In this document: piece after piece, positions 25,207-36,632 of the stretch
How positions within the stretch are numbered: the stretch's first letter is position 1
How the letters are laid out: every line of letters begins with the position of its first letter
Assembly: GCA_963682055.1 (NCBI GenBank)
Contig: OY821740.1
Span: forward strand, 48,442,795 to 48,506,794
Length of the DNA stretch: 64,000 nt
From: Primula veris
Lineage: Eukaryota > Streptophyta > Magnoliopsida > Ericales > Primulaceae
Direction: 5' to 3'
Notes under the pieces: generated by a model
Seen by the model: the letters and a program-made list of their open reading frames with translations, nothing else
Databases searched by the model: none
Told to the model about the DNA's origin: nothing
Program-made: the position numbers and the translations under genes

Positions 25207-28200
25207 TCACCAATAGTCTTTACAAGAACAGCTACCACCTTCAAAATGGTGAAAGCGGTATGCGTCCCTTACCACTATAGCACGATTTGAGACTCTAGAG
25301 ACAAACTTTATCCAATTATGGCAATCATTACAAACACGTAAATTCTTCATAACATGTATCGGTACTGTACTCGACAAGCTTAGGAGGCCAAAAGAAATCG
25401 CTAGCCTCTCACTGTGCGTGTACATGGTTAAGTCTTTCTTTCCCTGCTCTATATCATTTAAAAGGGTGGAACCGTCTTTTACATAACCAATTGCAGTTAC
25501 CCGTTCATTTAGATCTTCTAAAAACTCGTATATTTTATCCGCTAATGGATGTAGCTTGTCACCTACAAAGAATGCATGGATTGAGTTTTTAACCTCAATC
25601 CAACTACGGCCCGGTTCTTTCTTTACACCTCGATCTTTCATCATTTGCCTGGTTTGGTCCCTAAGGTCCCATTTCCTTGCAACTGCATACATGTTTGATA
25701 GAAGGACGTAAGTAGCAGAGTCATATGGTTCCAACTCTAGTAAACGCGATGCAGCTATTTTCCCCAATTCCATGTGTTTATGAACTCCACAAGCACTCAA
25801 AAGGGTCCTCCATATCAACCCATCCGGTTCAATCGGCATTTTATCGATAAATTCTTTGGCACGTTGTAAATATCCAGACCGTCCAAGAATATCGACGACA
25901 CAAACGTAATGTTCAGATTTGGGTATTAGACTATGTTCTCTATCCATTGATTCAAAATACTTTATCCCCTCGTTCACTAGACCTATATGACTACATGCTG
26001 ATAACACGCCCACAAAAGTAACATGGTTTGGTGTTACGCCCATTTTCTTCATTTCTTCGAACAATTCTATAGCTTCTCTGCCACGTCCATGTTGTGAATA
26101 CCCCGTTATCATCGCATTCCAAGAAATTTCATTTTTAATCGGCATTTCGAGAAACTCTCTCTTGGCATCGTCAAGGATCCCACACTTTGCATAAAGCGTA
26201 ATTAAAACATTGGATGCTTCAATTTCAACATCGTAGCCCATTTTTATAATACTAGCATGAATTTGTTTTCCTTGTTTTATGTTTGCTGTATTAGCAGCAG
26301 CACTAACCGCAGAACCGAAAGTGAACATATTAGGTTCAATTCCAGATCGGTTCATCCTAAAGAGAACCTGCAATGCTTCCTCATAGTGCCCGCTCTGAGA
26401 AAATCCCGATATTAATCCATTCCAAGAAATATTATCTTTAAGATTAATTTTATCAAATGACAAATATGCATCATTGATTCTACCACATCTAGCATAAAGT
26501 GAAACTAAAGCATTTCCAATTGAAAGATCGGGTGTATAACCGGATACAATCGATTGAGCATGAATTTGTCTCCCTTGATTAAGTGCTTGAATTCCAGCAC
26601 AGGCACTTATCGCACTTGAGAATCCTATATTATCCGATCGGATTCCTAAATATTCCATTTCTTCAAAAATCTTAAGAGCTTCGACAAACATATTGTGTTG
26701 TGCATATCCAGCAATCATAGCTGTCCACGACACAACATCTATCTCATCAAGTCGTCTTAGAATTTTCTGGGCATTGTGTAATTTCCCATGCTTTGCATAC
26801 ATATCAATAAGAACACTACATACATAAACATTTGGCTGAAAACCAGTCTTTATAACTTGGCTATGGATCTGTTCGCCTAAATCTATTGCCCCAACGGACG
26901 TGCAAGTTCTTAATATACTTGGATAAGTAAATTGATTAGCTTTCAACCCTTTCATTTGCATTTTTAGATATATCTTGAAAGACTCTAATAAATCACCCAT
27001 CTGCCCATAAGCGACTAACATCACATTCCATAAAACAATGTTTTCTTTCTGAGTGGTAAGGAAAAAGTCCTTTGCAGTTTCTAAATCGGAACATTTAACG
27101 TAAAGGTCAAGGAGAGAACCTTCAATAATAATATCCGAATACATTCCAGACTTTATTGCATATGCGTGTAATTGTTTACCCTTGTAAAGAGCTCCATCAG
27201 ATGCACAGGCGCTCAATAGGCTTGCAACTGTTACACAATCAGGTTTTAAATGATCGAGTTGCATTTTCTCGAATAAATGGAGAGCACTACCACTGATCCC
27301 ACGTTGAGAGAGCCCTGATATAAGAGAATTATAAGAAACTTCATCCCTGCACTTCATTTTACTGAATATTTGTTCAGCGGATAAAAGGTCACCGCACCGA
27401 CTATACAGCGTGACCAATGCATTGCAGACGAAGATTTCGTATTCATATGCCCATTTAAAAGTAAGAGCATGAAACTGCTTTCCCAGACTGAAAAATTCTA
27501 TTTTTGTGCTGGCACTTATAACACTCGAGAAGATGTAGGGAGTAGGGTTAATTTTTTCTCTCTGCATCTTGAGGAACAAGGAAATTGCTTCCTTTTCACA
27601 CCCATTTCGAGAAAGACCAGATATAATAGCTACCCAAGAAACACTATCTTGCAAAGAAATTTCATTAAATACTAGTTTAGCGTAACCCACGACTCCGTTC
27701 TTTGAATACAAGTCGATTAAAGGATTGCATATAAGAGGACACGTATGAAAACCGAGACGAATAATTTTAGCATGAATCTGTTCAACAAAACGTGAATTAA
27801 TTCCACCGCCTGCACAAGTCCTTAAAACATGGGAAAATGTAGTTTCATCTGGGATCACATCTTCTTTTAGCATTCTAAAAAATATACTCAACACTCGATA
27901 CGTCAATTTTTTTCCAGAGAGACGAGTGATTAGCAAATTCCATGAAGAAACACTTCCATCGGCGATTTTGTCGAACAGCAGAAGTGCATCGTCCAAGTCA
28001 CCGTGTTCAGCATAAATATCAACAAGACGACTACCGATTATATTATCACTATCAAAACCGGACTTGAATATAACCCCATGAAGTTTCTTAACTCCTATTA
28101 AGTTTCCAGGTCCTGACTTAACCAATCCTTCCAATAACCACAGATAAGTCTGGTGATTTGGACTTATATCACCACGAACTTCTTCGATATTGTTGATTCG

Positions 28201-28401
28201 TTCTCTCGAGTCAACAATGTCAAATCCTTTTCTCCTTGAAGTTACATACGTATCTATCTCGTTTCTTTCGAATGAAAACTCATCAAAAACCCGGACGGTC
28301 ACAGCACTACTGAAATATTCCCGACCCAATTTACGGGAAACTGTTCTGCACGTGTACTGCGAAAAGAGACCTCGTGTTAGTAAAACAAACATGGAAAACA
28401 T
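25207..28401 (-). CDS. PPR-DYW protein, 1064 aa, intronless
   Basis: This is a large PLS-class pentatricopeptide protein. DYW proteins are organellar RNA editing factors: the repeats pick the site and the DYW domain deaminates cytidine. The frame is uninterrupted from ATG 28401 (MFSMFVLLTRG) to TGA 25209-25207. About 20 PLS repeats run from residue about 75 to 850 (VSWNLLITRLSG-like, VSWTAMIAGYAQHNMFVEAL, ISWNAMITGYSQHGRGREAI). They are followed by E and E+ motifs (EPDGLIWRTLLSACGVHK, GRSWIEVKNSIHAFFVGD) and a complete DYW domain. The deaminase signature is present: HSERLA (HxE), CNDCH (CxxC) and a terminal CSCKDYW. Length and domain order resemble Arabidopsis At4g13650; orthology is from memory and untested. 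A possible 5'-leader intron lies between 28468 and 28422 (CAACAG|GTAATCAC ... CTGCAG). Confidence 0.96.
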   Translation of the reverse strand: MFSMFVLLTRGLFSQYTCRTVSRKLGREYFSSAVTVRVFDEFSFERNEIDTYVTSRRKGFDIVDSRERINNIEEVRGDISPNHQTYLWLLEGLVKSGPGNLIGVKKLHGVIFKSGFDSDNIIGSRLVDIYAEHGDLDDALLLFDKIADGSVSSWNLLITRLSGKKLTYRVLSIFFRMLKEDVIPDETTFSHVLRTCAGGGINSRFVEQIHAKIIRLGFHTCPLICNPLIDLYSKNGVVGYAKLVFNEISLQDSVSWVAIISGLSRNGCEKEAISLFLKMQREKINPTPYIFSSVISASTKIEFFSLGKQFHALTFKWAYEYEIFVCNALVTLYSRCGDLLSAEQIFSKMKCRDEVSYNSLISGLSQRGISGSALHLFEKMQLDHLKPDCVTVASLLSACASDGALYKGKQLHAYAIKSGMYSDIIIEGSLLDLYVKCSDLETAKDFFLTTQKENIVLWNVMLVAYGQMGDLLESFKIYLKMQMKGLKANQFTYPSILRTCTSVGAIDLGEQIHSQVIKTGFQPNVYVCSVLIDMYAKHGKLHNAQKILRRLDEIDVVSWTAMIAGYAQHNMFVEALKIFEEMEYLGIRSDNIGFSSAISACAGIQALNQGRQIHAQSIVSGYTPDLSIGNALVSLYARCGRINDAYLSFDKINLKDNISWNGLISGFSQSGHYEEALQVLFRMNRSGIEPNMFTFGSAVSAAANTANIKQGKQIHASIIKMGYDVEIEASNVLITLYAKCGILDDAKREFLEMPIKNEISWNAMITGYSQHGRGREAIELFEEMKKMGVTPNHVTFVGVLSACSHIGLVNEGIKYFESMDREHSLIPKSEHYVCVVDILGRSGYLQRAKEFIDKMPIEPDGLIWRTLLSACGVHKHMELGKIAASRLLELEPYDSATYVLLSNMYAVARKWDLRDQTRQMMKDRGVKKEPGRSWIEVKNSIHAFFVGDKLHPLADKIYEFLEDLNERVTAIGYVKDGSTLLNDIEQGKKDLTMYTHSERLAISFGLLSLSSTVPIHVMKNLRVCNDCHNWIKFVSRVSNRAIVVRDAYRFHHFEGGSCSCKDYW

Positions 28402-31400
28402 GTAGTTACATATTAAACTGCAGTTTAATTGTAAGTTTTGATGTGTCTAGCGAAACAGTGATTACCTGTTGAAGCTTTGCGGCAAGATAATATGGAAAAT
28501 GCGGAAACAAGGAACTTGATACTATAAGGCATTGGCTTCGAAACACCATAAGAATGCATAGAGTTGTGGATTGGTTAAATTCTATGCAAAAAACATTCAC
28601 ACTCCTACCTGAAGATAAATCAAGATAAACATTATAGTTGAACGCAAAGATACTATGGCTTTTTCTATACTATTAAACTGTCGTACGTTTGGGGATTTTT
28701 GTTGATTTATGTCGGAAAAAAATATGTTTAGTAGCATTTTAAAAACAAACAAACAAAATTTCACTCATAGAGTGGGAGCATTACAAAAAACAGCTAGTGA
28801 TGGCGGGTATTATCAAAAGCCGAAAAAACGCAAATTACAAAGATGAGAAGTAAAAACATTGTAAGGAGAATTGTAACGACGACTTTGTGGGCATCACCAA
28901 AAACTCAAAGAACAAACAAAATATAGCAAAAAGTAAATAAAACCAAGATAAGAGTATTAAGTTTATATTCACAAAAAAAAGGTTAATAAATTACGAGTCA
29001 AGAGAGAGTAATAATATTAAAACAATCAAGGAGCATTGTAACAAACACCTAATGGGCATTAATTACCAACAACATATATATGTGTTATGTTTTAGCAAAA
29101 CAATGTTTAAGGGTGTTTTCCTATTTTCATTGTACCTTTAAACTATGCTTAATCAGTACATAAAAGCATTCTAAAATGGTGCAAATTAAATTTTGAATTT
29201 GAGTTAGATCAAAATTGTGGGAAAAACTTACCTTATAGTAGTAGTAGTAGTAAATTTAATCAGAAGATGATAAGAGTTTCGATTTATATTATTATTATTA
29301 TTATTATTAATAAATAAAAATACGTGGACAAACCATTATTGGTTGTAAAAGTTTGTCTACGTGGATGCGTGCGAATTGGTCTATACAAGTACAATGTAAT
29401 GTGCATAATATAAGTATAAGCCAGATATTTTTCATAGTTTTGTACGGTCGGTCTAAATTTTAAAATAAATTATATGTTTTAAAAAGAAATAAAAATTAAA
29501 ACCATTTATAATACATTTATAATATTCACAATAAGTAACAAAACTAAAATATAATAATATCGTGAGTTTGTTATCTTTAAATACATACTATGTATATATA
29601 AATATAAATATATAAATATATATATATATATATTATATATATAGCGGGTTGTAACGGGTTGTGGCGGATTAATCCGTGGTTTGGTAACTCCAATACTAAC
29701 TCAACCCGCAAAATATATAACAGATTAGCACGGGGCGGATTGACTTTTTTTGGACATTTAACCTGCCCCAATCCGTGCGGATTGGGTTACGAGTTGAGTT
29801 TGCGGATTTTTTGACCACCCCTATCTTCAAAAGTTAAATTATAAAAAACATACACTCAATTAATAATTAATATATCCTTAATAAAAAAACAAAAAATTTG
29901 ATTCATCCCTCCTAATCTCTGTTCTTTCTCTCCTCCTCTCCAATATATCTGTCATCCTCTCTCTCACTGCGATATCTCTCCTACTCATTCTCACTCTATC
30001 CGATCTCTCATACTTATTCTATCTTTCCGATCTCTACACATCCTTCCTTTATTTTTTCGATCTTTTTCTTCTAATTCGTCTCTCTCCGATCTCTCTCTTT
30101 CGTAGAGATTGAGACGGGGACATTTTTCGGAATGGACGACGTGGGTATAGAGCGATGTCGAAAACTCGAGATTGATGTCGACGGAGATGCAACGTGATAG
30201 TTCGAGATCGGATGACCGGTAAAAGTTGTATTTGTTAATTAGTATGTAATATAAAAAAATAAGTGTATAAATTACGTGAATTAAGGGTATGAAGTTGAAA
30301 ATGATGTATATAAATTATGTAAGTAATGATATGAATTATGTAAATTGGGGTATAAATTTTGAAAATAAGGGTGAATTCTACGAATCAGAATATGAACTTT
30401 TGAATTAATGGTTTTGGAATAAGTGTATGAAAAATACAAGTATGAACTTTTGGAATAAAAGTATAAAAGTATGAAATTTTGAAATAATTGTATGAACTTT
30501 TGGGTATGTTTTTGTTAATTATAAATTTTTTGTATGTTTTTGTTAATTTAGTTTCAAAAATAATATGTTTTGTTAATTTATCCTTTATTTAAACTTGTTA
30601 AGTATATATATGATATAATAAACACACATCATAAGAATACAATTATACTAAATAAATTTTCTTCTAAGTTTCTCATAGAAAACAAATTTAAAATGATATT
30701 AGAAAACGAAATATATTTTTTTTCTGATCAAATATGTTATACTTGAAAAAAAAAACCATCCTTTTATGTTTCAATTAATTTATATGGGAATAAAAAAGTC
30801 ATACCTGAAACTAGGGGGTTTCTTAACATAATAATCTATGTAGAAAAACAAAATTTAAAATGCATTGAACGAGGTTCGAACCCACTCCTTGAAATTCGAA
30901 GTCAAGATGGTATCAAATTGAATTCTAAATGTATATATTATATTCGGGAAATTGGGACTTTAAAATTAATGGGTTTTCGGGGGCTCTAGGCCCGTGTTTT
31001 TTTGGGCTAGACCCACAACCGGTCATGTAACTAACGTATGTGAATACGTTTTGAAATATCCAGTGTACCCAAAATTTACAACTTAAAACGGATTTAAAAC
31101 GGATATATGCAATGGACATAAATGTTCTTATAGTGGCGAAACTAGGATTTAAGTGTTGTTAGAATGGATTTACGCATATTTATTTTGTAATTATGAAGGT
31201 GTTGAATGGATATAATTATTAAATTTTCAGTAAAAAACATGATTTTTTTTTGAAAATTTTGTAGCCCAGTTTGCCAAGGAAACGAAATCGGGAAACGTAA
31301 AAAAAAATGATTTTTTTTTTTAAAAATTTACACGTAAAATAGTAGAAACCGATAAATAAGAAATGATGTTTTTAAAAGTGAAAATGAGTTTGAGGATAAC

Positions 31401-31590
31401 TATGACCGGTATCTAGTTTATCTCATGCATACTTGAGATATAAAGCTTGTTTTTATGATAAATATGGAATTGATGATATGGTACATAAAAAAGGTGCACA
31501 TATTCTACTTTTTGAAAGTTGATCCAAGAGCATCGGTATCACCTACATAAATTATTTACTCAAATCTAATACATTTTATACATTTTAAGA

Positions 31591-32090
31591 AACCGTTTAT
31601 ATTTATACAAAATTATAGGTTCCTTATTAATTTTCTTATAATAACCTTACATTTTTTTATTTATTTATTATATTTTAATAATCATAACAATATTACAACC
31701 AAAAAAATATGGACCCATGATAATTTATTACTATTATACTCCCTCTCCCTGAACAAATATCCCATACGAAAATACATGCAACTTTTACCATCAAAATTTT
31801 CATATCAAAATTACTGAAATAAAAAAATTGAAAATTTCATCATACAGTTCTAACCATAAACCAGATGATTAACTTTTAAAATATATTTTTTCGGCAATCT
31901 AAATATTAAAAAATTATCGGACAAAATTGTACATATTTTCGTATGGGACATTTGTTTAGCGACGGAGAGAGTATTAATCTAGGGAATCATATGCATTCCT
32001 CATATACGTGGATTAATTTTGTGTTCTTTAAATTTAAAAAAGTTATAGGGTTCATGATGCATGTCATTTTTTTATATAACATAATGCAGT
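31591..32090. repeat. AT-rich dispersed repeat copy 3 with nested Stowaway MITE
   Basis: It shares AACCGTTTATAT and the ATAATCATAACAATATTAC segment with 9031-9330 and 5400-5930. The MITE interrupts it at the same place as in copy 1, so copies 1 and 3 descend from a MITE-bearing ancestor. Confidence 0.6.
31739..31971. mobile_element. Stowaway-like MITE (subfamily 1)
   Basis: It starts CTCCCTCTCCCTGAACA and ends GCGACGGAGAGAG between TA dinucleotides. The inside is self-complementary, as in 5569-5799. Confidence 0.8.
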
Positions 32091-32727
32091 CTCTAAACTC
32101 TAGAGAGCTAAACTTGTTTTTAAAACTTTACCAGCTTCTTGTTTTATCTCCAAAGGGTACCATTAGTGTTTAACTTAATAATGATATAAAATTGATACAC
32201 ATTAGCTTCCTTTTGATTTATATAAGAAACGCTTCCCTTTGCTTTTTATAAAGCAAACAAGTTGATTCCATTTGCTTATATTATATTTTATGTAATATAG
32301 TACGGAGTATTATTCTATTTTGCTCTTTTTTTAGGTATGTGTAGTGTAAAATCATTGTTAAAATAGAATCAAAGAAATAGATAGTAATAAAAATATATAT
32401 ATATATATATATATAAAAACTGATGTATAATATATGAATACAAAAGTGAAGGTAATAATAAAAATAGTGAAAATATTGTATATTTAAATCCAATATTATG
32501 GAATTCAATTAAAAGTAGCGTTACTACTTAAGTATATTTGTAGTAGAAAGTACACAAATCAATGAGGTTTGTCTGACAATATGATCGGATCTAATGTGCA
32601 CGGAATAATAAAGTCATCATTGAGAACCGTGCCATTTTACGCCCCATGCTTTTATTTTATCACTTTATCCACAGAGATCTATGATTCAATCAGAGGGGCT
32701 TAATACACTGTATAATTTCTTTAAAAA

Positions 32728-32845
32728 CGCACAGATCGTAGATTTAATCTACGGTCTACAGTGATTCACTGTAAACCGTAGATTTAATCTACGGTTTACA
32801 GTCAATCAATGTATACCGTAGATTAAATCTACGGTCTGTGTGTTT
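32728..32845. repeat. Left palindromic arm of the PMD/OTU element
   Basis: Three copies of GTAGATT(T/A)AATCTACGG are separated by CTACAGTGATTCACTGTA- and TACAGTCAATCAATGTA-type spacers that are themselves palindromic. A cruciform or a set of stacked hairpins could form. Confidence 0.9.
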
Positions 32846-32968
32846 TCACAGATTTTTTGAAATTAAAAATTAAAATTAAAATTCTAATAATTAAAATTAA
32901 AATACTGAATATTTTTTTTCAAATTAAACATGATTTTTTTTTTACATAAAAATGCCTTATGTTTAAAA

Positions 32969-33060
32969 TTTGATATTTTTTTCAAGTGTATAATTTGATA
33001 TTTTTTTCAAGTGTATAAGTTGATATTTTTTTCAAGTGTATAAGTTGATATTTTTTTCAA
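32969..33060. repeat. Short tandem repeat, about 25-bp unit
   Basis: Four near-perfect units of TGATATTTTTTTCAAGTGTA follow the left arm of the element, the last one truncated. Likely non-coding subterminal sequence. Confidence 0.85.
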
Positions 33061-33636
33061 ATAAGGCATTTTGTTTTTTTCAAATTAAAAAACAAAATGA
33101 CTTATTTTTAAAATTTTACATAAAATAAATTACCAATATTCTAACAATCTCTCAAAATAAACACAAAATTTACACAAATTTACACAAAAAAAGTTGATTT
33201 GATAAATTTTATGTTTTTGGTTGATGTTATATTTTTGTCAAGTTTATAAGTTGATATTTATTGAATCATTAACTAAATCGTCAATTTTTGTGAAGTACAT
33301 TTGGTTTGTTTTTAACACTTGTATAACGCAATATGAAACATTAACTAAGTCGTGAATTTGGTGTCAATCGTCAATTTTCTTGAATGAAACAATCATAAAT
33401 TATATAAAATTCATAAAAGAAATTAAGTCAATATGCAAACATGAATATCAACTTATAAATTTCATAAAACAAATTTATTAAACAAAATTTACAACAAAAT
33501 TAAACAAAATTTACAACAAAATTTCATAGAACTAAATTTCATAAAACAAATTTATTAAACATTTGTTTACATCATATAAATTTACAACAAATTGGAAAAA
33601 ATAGTAATTTACATAAAATTAAAAATAAAAAACCGA

Positions 33637-34200
33637 TTATGGACTTAGGTCTATAGGTTCTTCATTTGCTTTTTTCTTTCCCGATTGCTTTTCCAGCGCC
33701 ATATATAATTTGAAATTTGGTCGAAAAAGTTCCTTCCATGGCGCAGCTGCCTCAGTGCGTGTTTGTTCCCACCGTGCTATAATTCCTGGCATTGGGAAGA
33801 TCCCTTCTTTAGGAATAACCTGAGCATAGTGACAACTGTTGACGAACACCATTACAGTCGGGATGTAATATGTCGTTCCCTGAGGCGGACCAGTATAAAG
33901 CGGTAAAAAAGTACTGTTCCACACGTTTACCCCTCCATTTTGATTTTCCCATAAGGACAACAATACAATTGGCATATTGTAATGAGAAGCAATTAAAAAC
34001 CCATAAGACGGAAATCTCATCCATTTGTCAATAGGTGCGGGATCTGTAGGATGATAAAAATTTAAACTTGATAAAATGTAATCATACCGGTAAGCTTCAA
34101 AGTCAAGATTCTCAAACAGCTCATAATAAACACCTTTCATTTGCTGCAGCTTTTGAAACAACTCACATCTTATCCACTTGATTGTCAGCCGGTCTAACAC
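33637..34200 (-). pseudogene. OTU-like cysteine protease domain, C-terminal half (fragment)
   Basis: This minus-strand frame of 187 codons shows the C-terminal half of the OTU-like domain often found in plant transposon proteins: YDYILSSLNFYHP, DKWMRFPSYGFLIASHYNM, STFLPLYTGPP and FVNSCHYAQV, where the His is the expected catalytic one. The N-terminal half with the catalytic Cys is missing. The frame overlaps the end of the PMD fragment by 38 bases in another frame, so an internal deletion probably joined the two domains. OTU domains remove ubiquitin or related modifiers. This fragment is unlikely to be active. Confidence 0.65.
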
Positions 34201-34624
34201 CCAACAAACTCTCTACCATATCTAAACTGCTCGCCCTGTTATCATTCCGCTCCGACCGGGTAACAGCAAGACCATCAACCCTGAGACCAAGCATAATCTC
34301 TACATCCTGTAAAGATATCCCCAACTCTCCACCGACAAAATGGAACGTGTGCGACTCATCACGCCATCTATCAACTAAGGCTGTAAGCAAGCCTCGGTCT
34401 ACGGTATAATTACATATACTGTGAATACCGTAAAAACCAGCCCTAATCATATTTTGAACTACCCTTTCAGGCGTCGGTATCTGCCAACTATAATTATAAA
34501 CCCTAATCTTATTGGCATCTCCTCTACCCGCTTCTCTTCCAGCATCCCAAGTCTGATTAGAAATGTGAGCGGTCTGTCGTAAAATACCCAACCTGCCTTT
34601 AATATGTGGACCTGGATCTGCCAT
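34163..34624 (-). pseudogene. Plant mobile domain (PMD) protein, N-terminal fragment
   Basis: This minus-strand frame likely starts at ATG 34624 (MADPGPHIKGRLGILRQ). The 49 codons upstream in the open frame are translated tandem repeat and look spurious. It contains typical PMD sequence: GFYGIHSICNYTVDRGLL, LVDRWRDESHTFHF, GELGISLQDVEIMLGLRVDG and the SLLGVRPADNQ-type continuation. It then stops after about 153 residues, where a normal PMD would continue for over 150 more. PMD proteins (MAIN/MAIL1 family) include cellular genes that affect silencing, but many are carried by transposons. The palindromic arms around it point to the latter. Confidence 0.7.
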
Positions 34625-34639
34625 TCTAACTGTGATAAC

Positions 34640-35490
34640 CAAATATAACTCGGTTAATGATAACCAAACAATGATAAAATAACCAATTAATAACCAATTA
34701 ATGATAACCAAACAATGATAAAATAACCAATTAATAACCAAACAATGATAAAATAACCAATTAATAACCAATTAATGATAACCAAACAATGATAACCAAT
34801 TAATGATAACCAAACAATCATAACCAATTAATGATAACCAAACAATGATAACTCAATTATAACCAATTAATGATAGCCAAAACAATGATAACCAAACAAT
34901 TATAACCAAACAATCATAATCAAACAATAATAACTCAATTTTTTAATCATAACCAAACACACATTTAATCATAAACCAAACAATAATAATTCAATTTTTT
35001 AATCATAACCAAACACACATTTAATCATAAACCAAACAATAATAACTCAATTTTTTAATCATAACCAAACACACATTTAATCATAAAACCAAACAATAAT
35101 AACTCAATTTTTTAATCATAACCAAACACACATTTAATCATAAAACCAAACACACATTTAATCATAAAACCAAACAATAATAACTCAATTTTTTAATCAT
35201 AACCAAACACACATTTAATCATAAACCAAACAATAATAATTCAATTTTTTAATCATAACCAAACACACATTTAATCATAAACCAAACAATAATAATTCAA
35301 TTTTTTAATCATAACCAAACACACATTTAATCATAAACCAAACAATAATAACTCCATTTTTTAATCATAACCAAACACACATTTAATCATAAAACCAAAC
35401 AATAATAATTCAATTTTTTAATCATAACCAAACACACATTTAATCATAAACCAAACAATCATAACTCAATTTTTTAATCATAACCAAACA
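34640..35490. repeat. Tandem repeat array: short ATAACCAA units, then about ten 60-bp units
   Basis: 34640-34920 is a run of AACCAATTAATGATAACC-like units. 34925-35490 holds about ten copies of a unit near 60 bp containing CAATTTTTTAATCATAACCA and ACACATTTAATCATAAACC. The units differ by one to a few bases, including an extra-A variant (ATAAAACC). The array lies upstream of the PMD fragment inside the element. Confidence 0.92.
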
Positions 35491-36052
35491 CATTATCAAC
35501 AATTATCAACAATTGAAATTAACCAAACACAAAATAAAAAAAAATGCAAAAATGAGACAAATATCAACAATTATTATAATTTCTATAATTAATATAAATA
35601 AATAACAAACAATTATATATAGCTAAGTGAATTATGGTTTTGCATATTTTATATATTTTTTCCTAGTTTACAAATTAAAATTACACAAAAAAAAACATGC
35701 AAAAATGGGACAAATATCAACAATTATTATAATTTCTATAATTAATATAAACAAACAACAAACAATTATATATAGCTAAGTGAATAATCAATTTGCATAT
35801 TTTATATATTTTTTCCTATTTTACAAATTGAAATTACACAATATAAATAATAAATTAGAGAATAAAAGATATACCCTTGAATTATGGATACATTTGATTG
35901 ATGATTTGGGGTTTTTTTGTTAATTAATTTGATAGGTAATGTGTTTGATTGATTTGGGTGGTTTTTTGGGATGAAAATTGGGGGTTTTTGAGAGAAAGAG
36001 AGAGAGTATAGTATAAAAGTTTATTTTTTAAAAAAAAAAACGTGAAATTCTG

Positions 36053-36295
36053 TTTTCAAGGGACTGTCTGTGTAATTTTCGCGCAGGGACTGACTGTGTA
36101 ATTTTGAAAAGCAGGGACTGACTGTGTAATTTCTGCATAATTTAATCCAGACCGTAGATTAAATCTACGGTCTACAGTCATTGACTGTAAACCGTAGATT
36201 TAATCTACGGTTTGAATTAAATTAATCCAAACCGTAGATTAAATCTACGGTTTACAGTCAATGACTGTAGACCGTAGATTTAATCTACGGTCTCA
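36053..36295. repeat. Right palindromic arm of the PMD/OTU element
   Basis: Three GGGACTG(T/A)CTGTGTAATTT units come first (36060-36135). Four CCGTAGATT(T/A)AATCTACGG palindromes follow (36151-36292), with palindromic spacers CTACAGTCATTGACTGTA and TACAGTCAATGACTGTA. The arm pairs with the left arm at 32728-32845. Confidence 0.9.
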
Positions 36296-36384
36296 GAGTT
36301 AATCCATAATTTTTGATGTATTTTCAGCCAACCTCATTCAATTAAGAAGTCATTTCAGAATAATAGTTTTTATTTTGGGATATA

Positions 36385-36632
36385 TGGCTCTGGGGGTTGA
36401 AACCTCGAAAAAATCAAACCAAACCGAAAAATTGAAATTTTTTCGGAACGGTTTCGGTTTACAATAAAATCGAACCGAAAAATCGGAAATAAAACCGAAA
36501 AATAACCGAAAAACCCTAAAACCGGACCGAAACAAACCGGTTCGGTTCGGTCCAAAAAATGAAAAGACTGGAACCGAAAAATCTACTCGGTTTCGGTTTT
36601 GCCAAAAACAAAACCGGACCAAACTCAGCCTC
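36385..36632. mobile_element. Degraded ACCGAA-rich hAT-type MITE
   Basis: The inside has the same ACCGAAAAA/GGTTTCGGTTT composition as 9975-10294. The ends (near GGCTCTGGGGGTT and CTCAGCCTC) are poorly preserved and I could not find the target duplication. Confidence 0.6.

Larger units (their letters stand above)
28402..32690. other. Intergenic, AT-rich, repeat-laden; no gene supported
   Basis: The first about 250 bases are the PPR-DYW leader and promoter. At 29643-29822 lies a fragment rich in GCGGGTT and AACCCGC ending GACCACCCCTA, like a hAT-type MITE end. At 29900-30110 there is a strongly CT-rich tract. At 30240-30560 there are degenerate repeats of GTATGAACTTTTG. At 31591-32090 lies a dispersed repeat copy with a nested MITE. 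TA microsatellites occur near 29615 and 32394. No ORF over 80 codons looks real. Confidence 0.55.
32700..36310. mobile_element. Decayed transposable element with palindrome-rich arms and PMD/OTU-like fragments
   Basis: The two arms (about 32728-32845 and 36150-36295) are built from the palindrome CCGTAGATTTAATCTACGG and spacers such as TACAGTCATTGACTGTA. The right arm read on the minus strand matches the left arm (GTAGATTAAATCTACGGTC, then a TCACTGTAAACCGTAG-type string), so they are terminal inverted repeats. Between them lie two minus-strand coding fragments and a 60-bp tandem array. The exact ends and the target duplication could not be fixed. Plant-mobile-domain genes of this kind often travel in Mutator-like or Gypsy elements; which applies here is not clear. 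Confidence 0.7.

Noticed and set aside
28406..28600. 64-codon frame upstream of the PPR-DYW gene as an extra N-terminal exon
   Set aside because: Splicing at CAACAG|GTAATC leads into a stop after three codons, so at best it is a leader exon.
29900..30200. CT-rich tract as a promoter or first exon of an unseen gene
   Set aside because: No ORF, splice sites or downstream coding sequence on either strand to support it.
30860..30900. GAGGTTCGAACCCACTCC, like a tRNA T-arm or SINE B box
   Set aside because: No acceptor stem, anticodon arm or A box at the right distance, and no poly-A tail or target duplication.
32700..36310. Reading the 36-bp spaced palindromes at 32.7 and 36.2 kb, or the CGATCG clusters, as CRISPR-like arrays
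   Set aside because: Plant nuclear DNA; spacers are themselves repeated or palindromic and belong to transposon arms.
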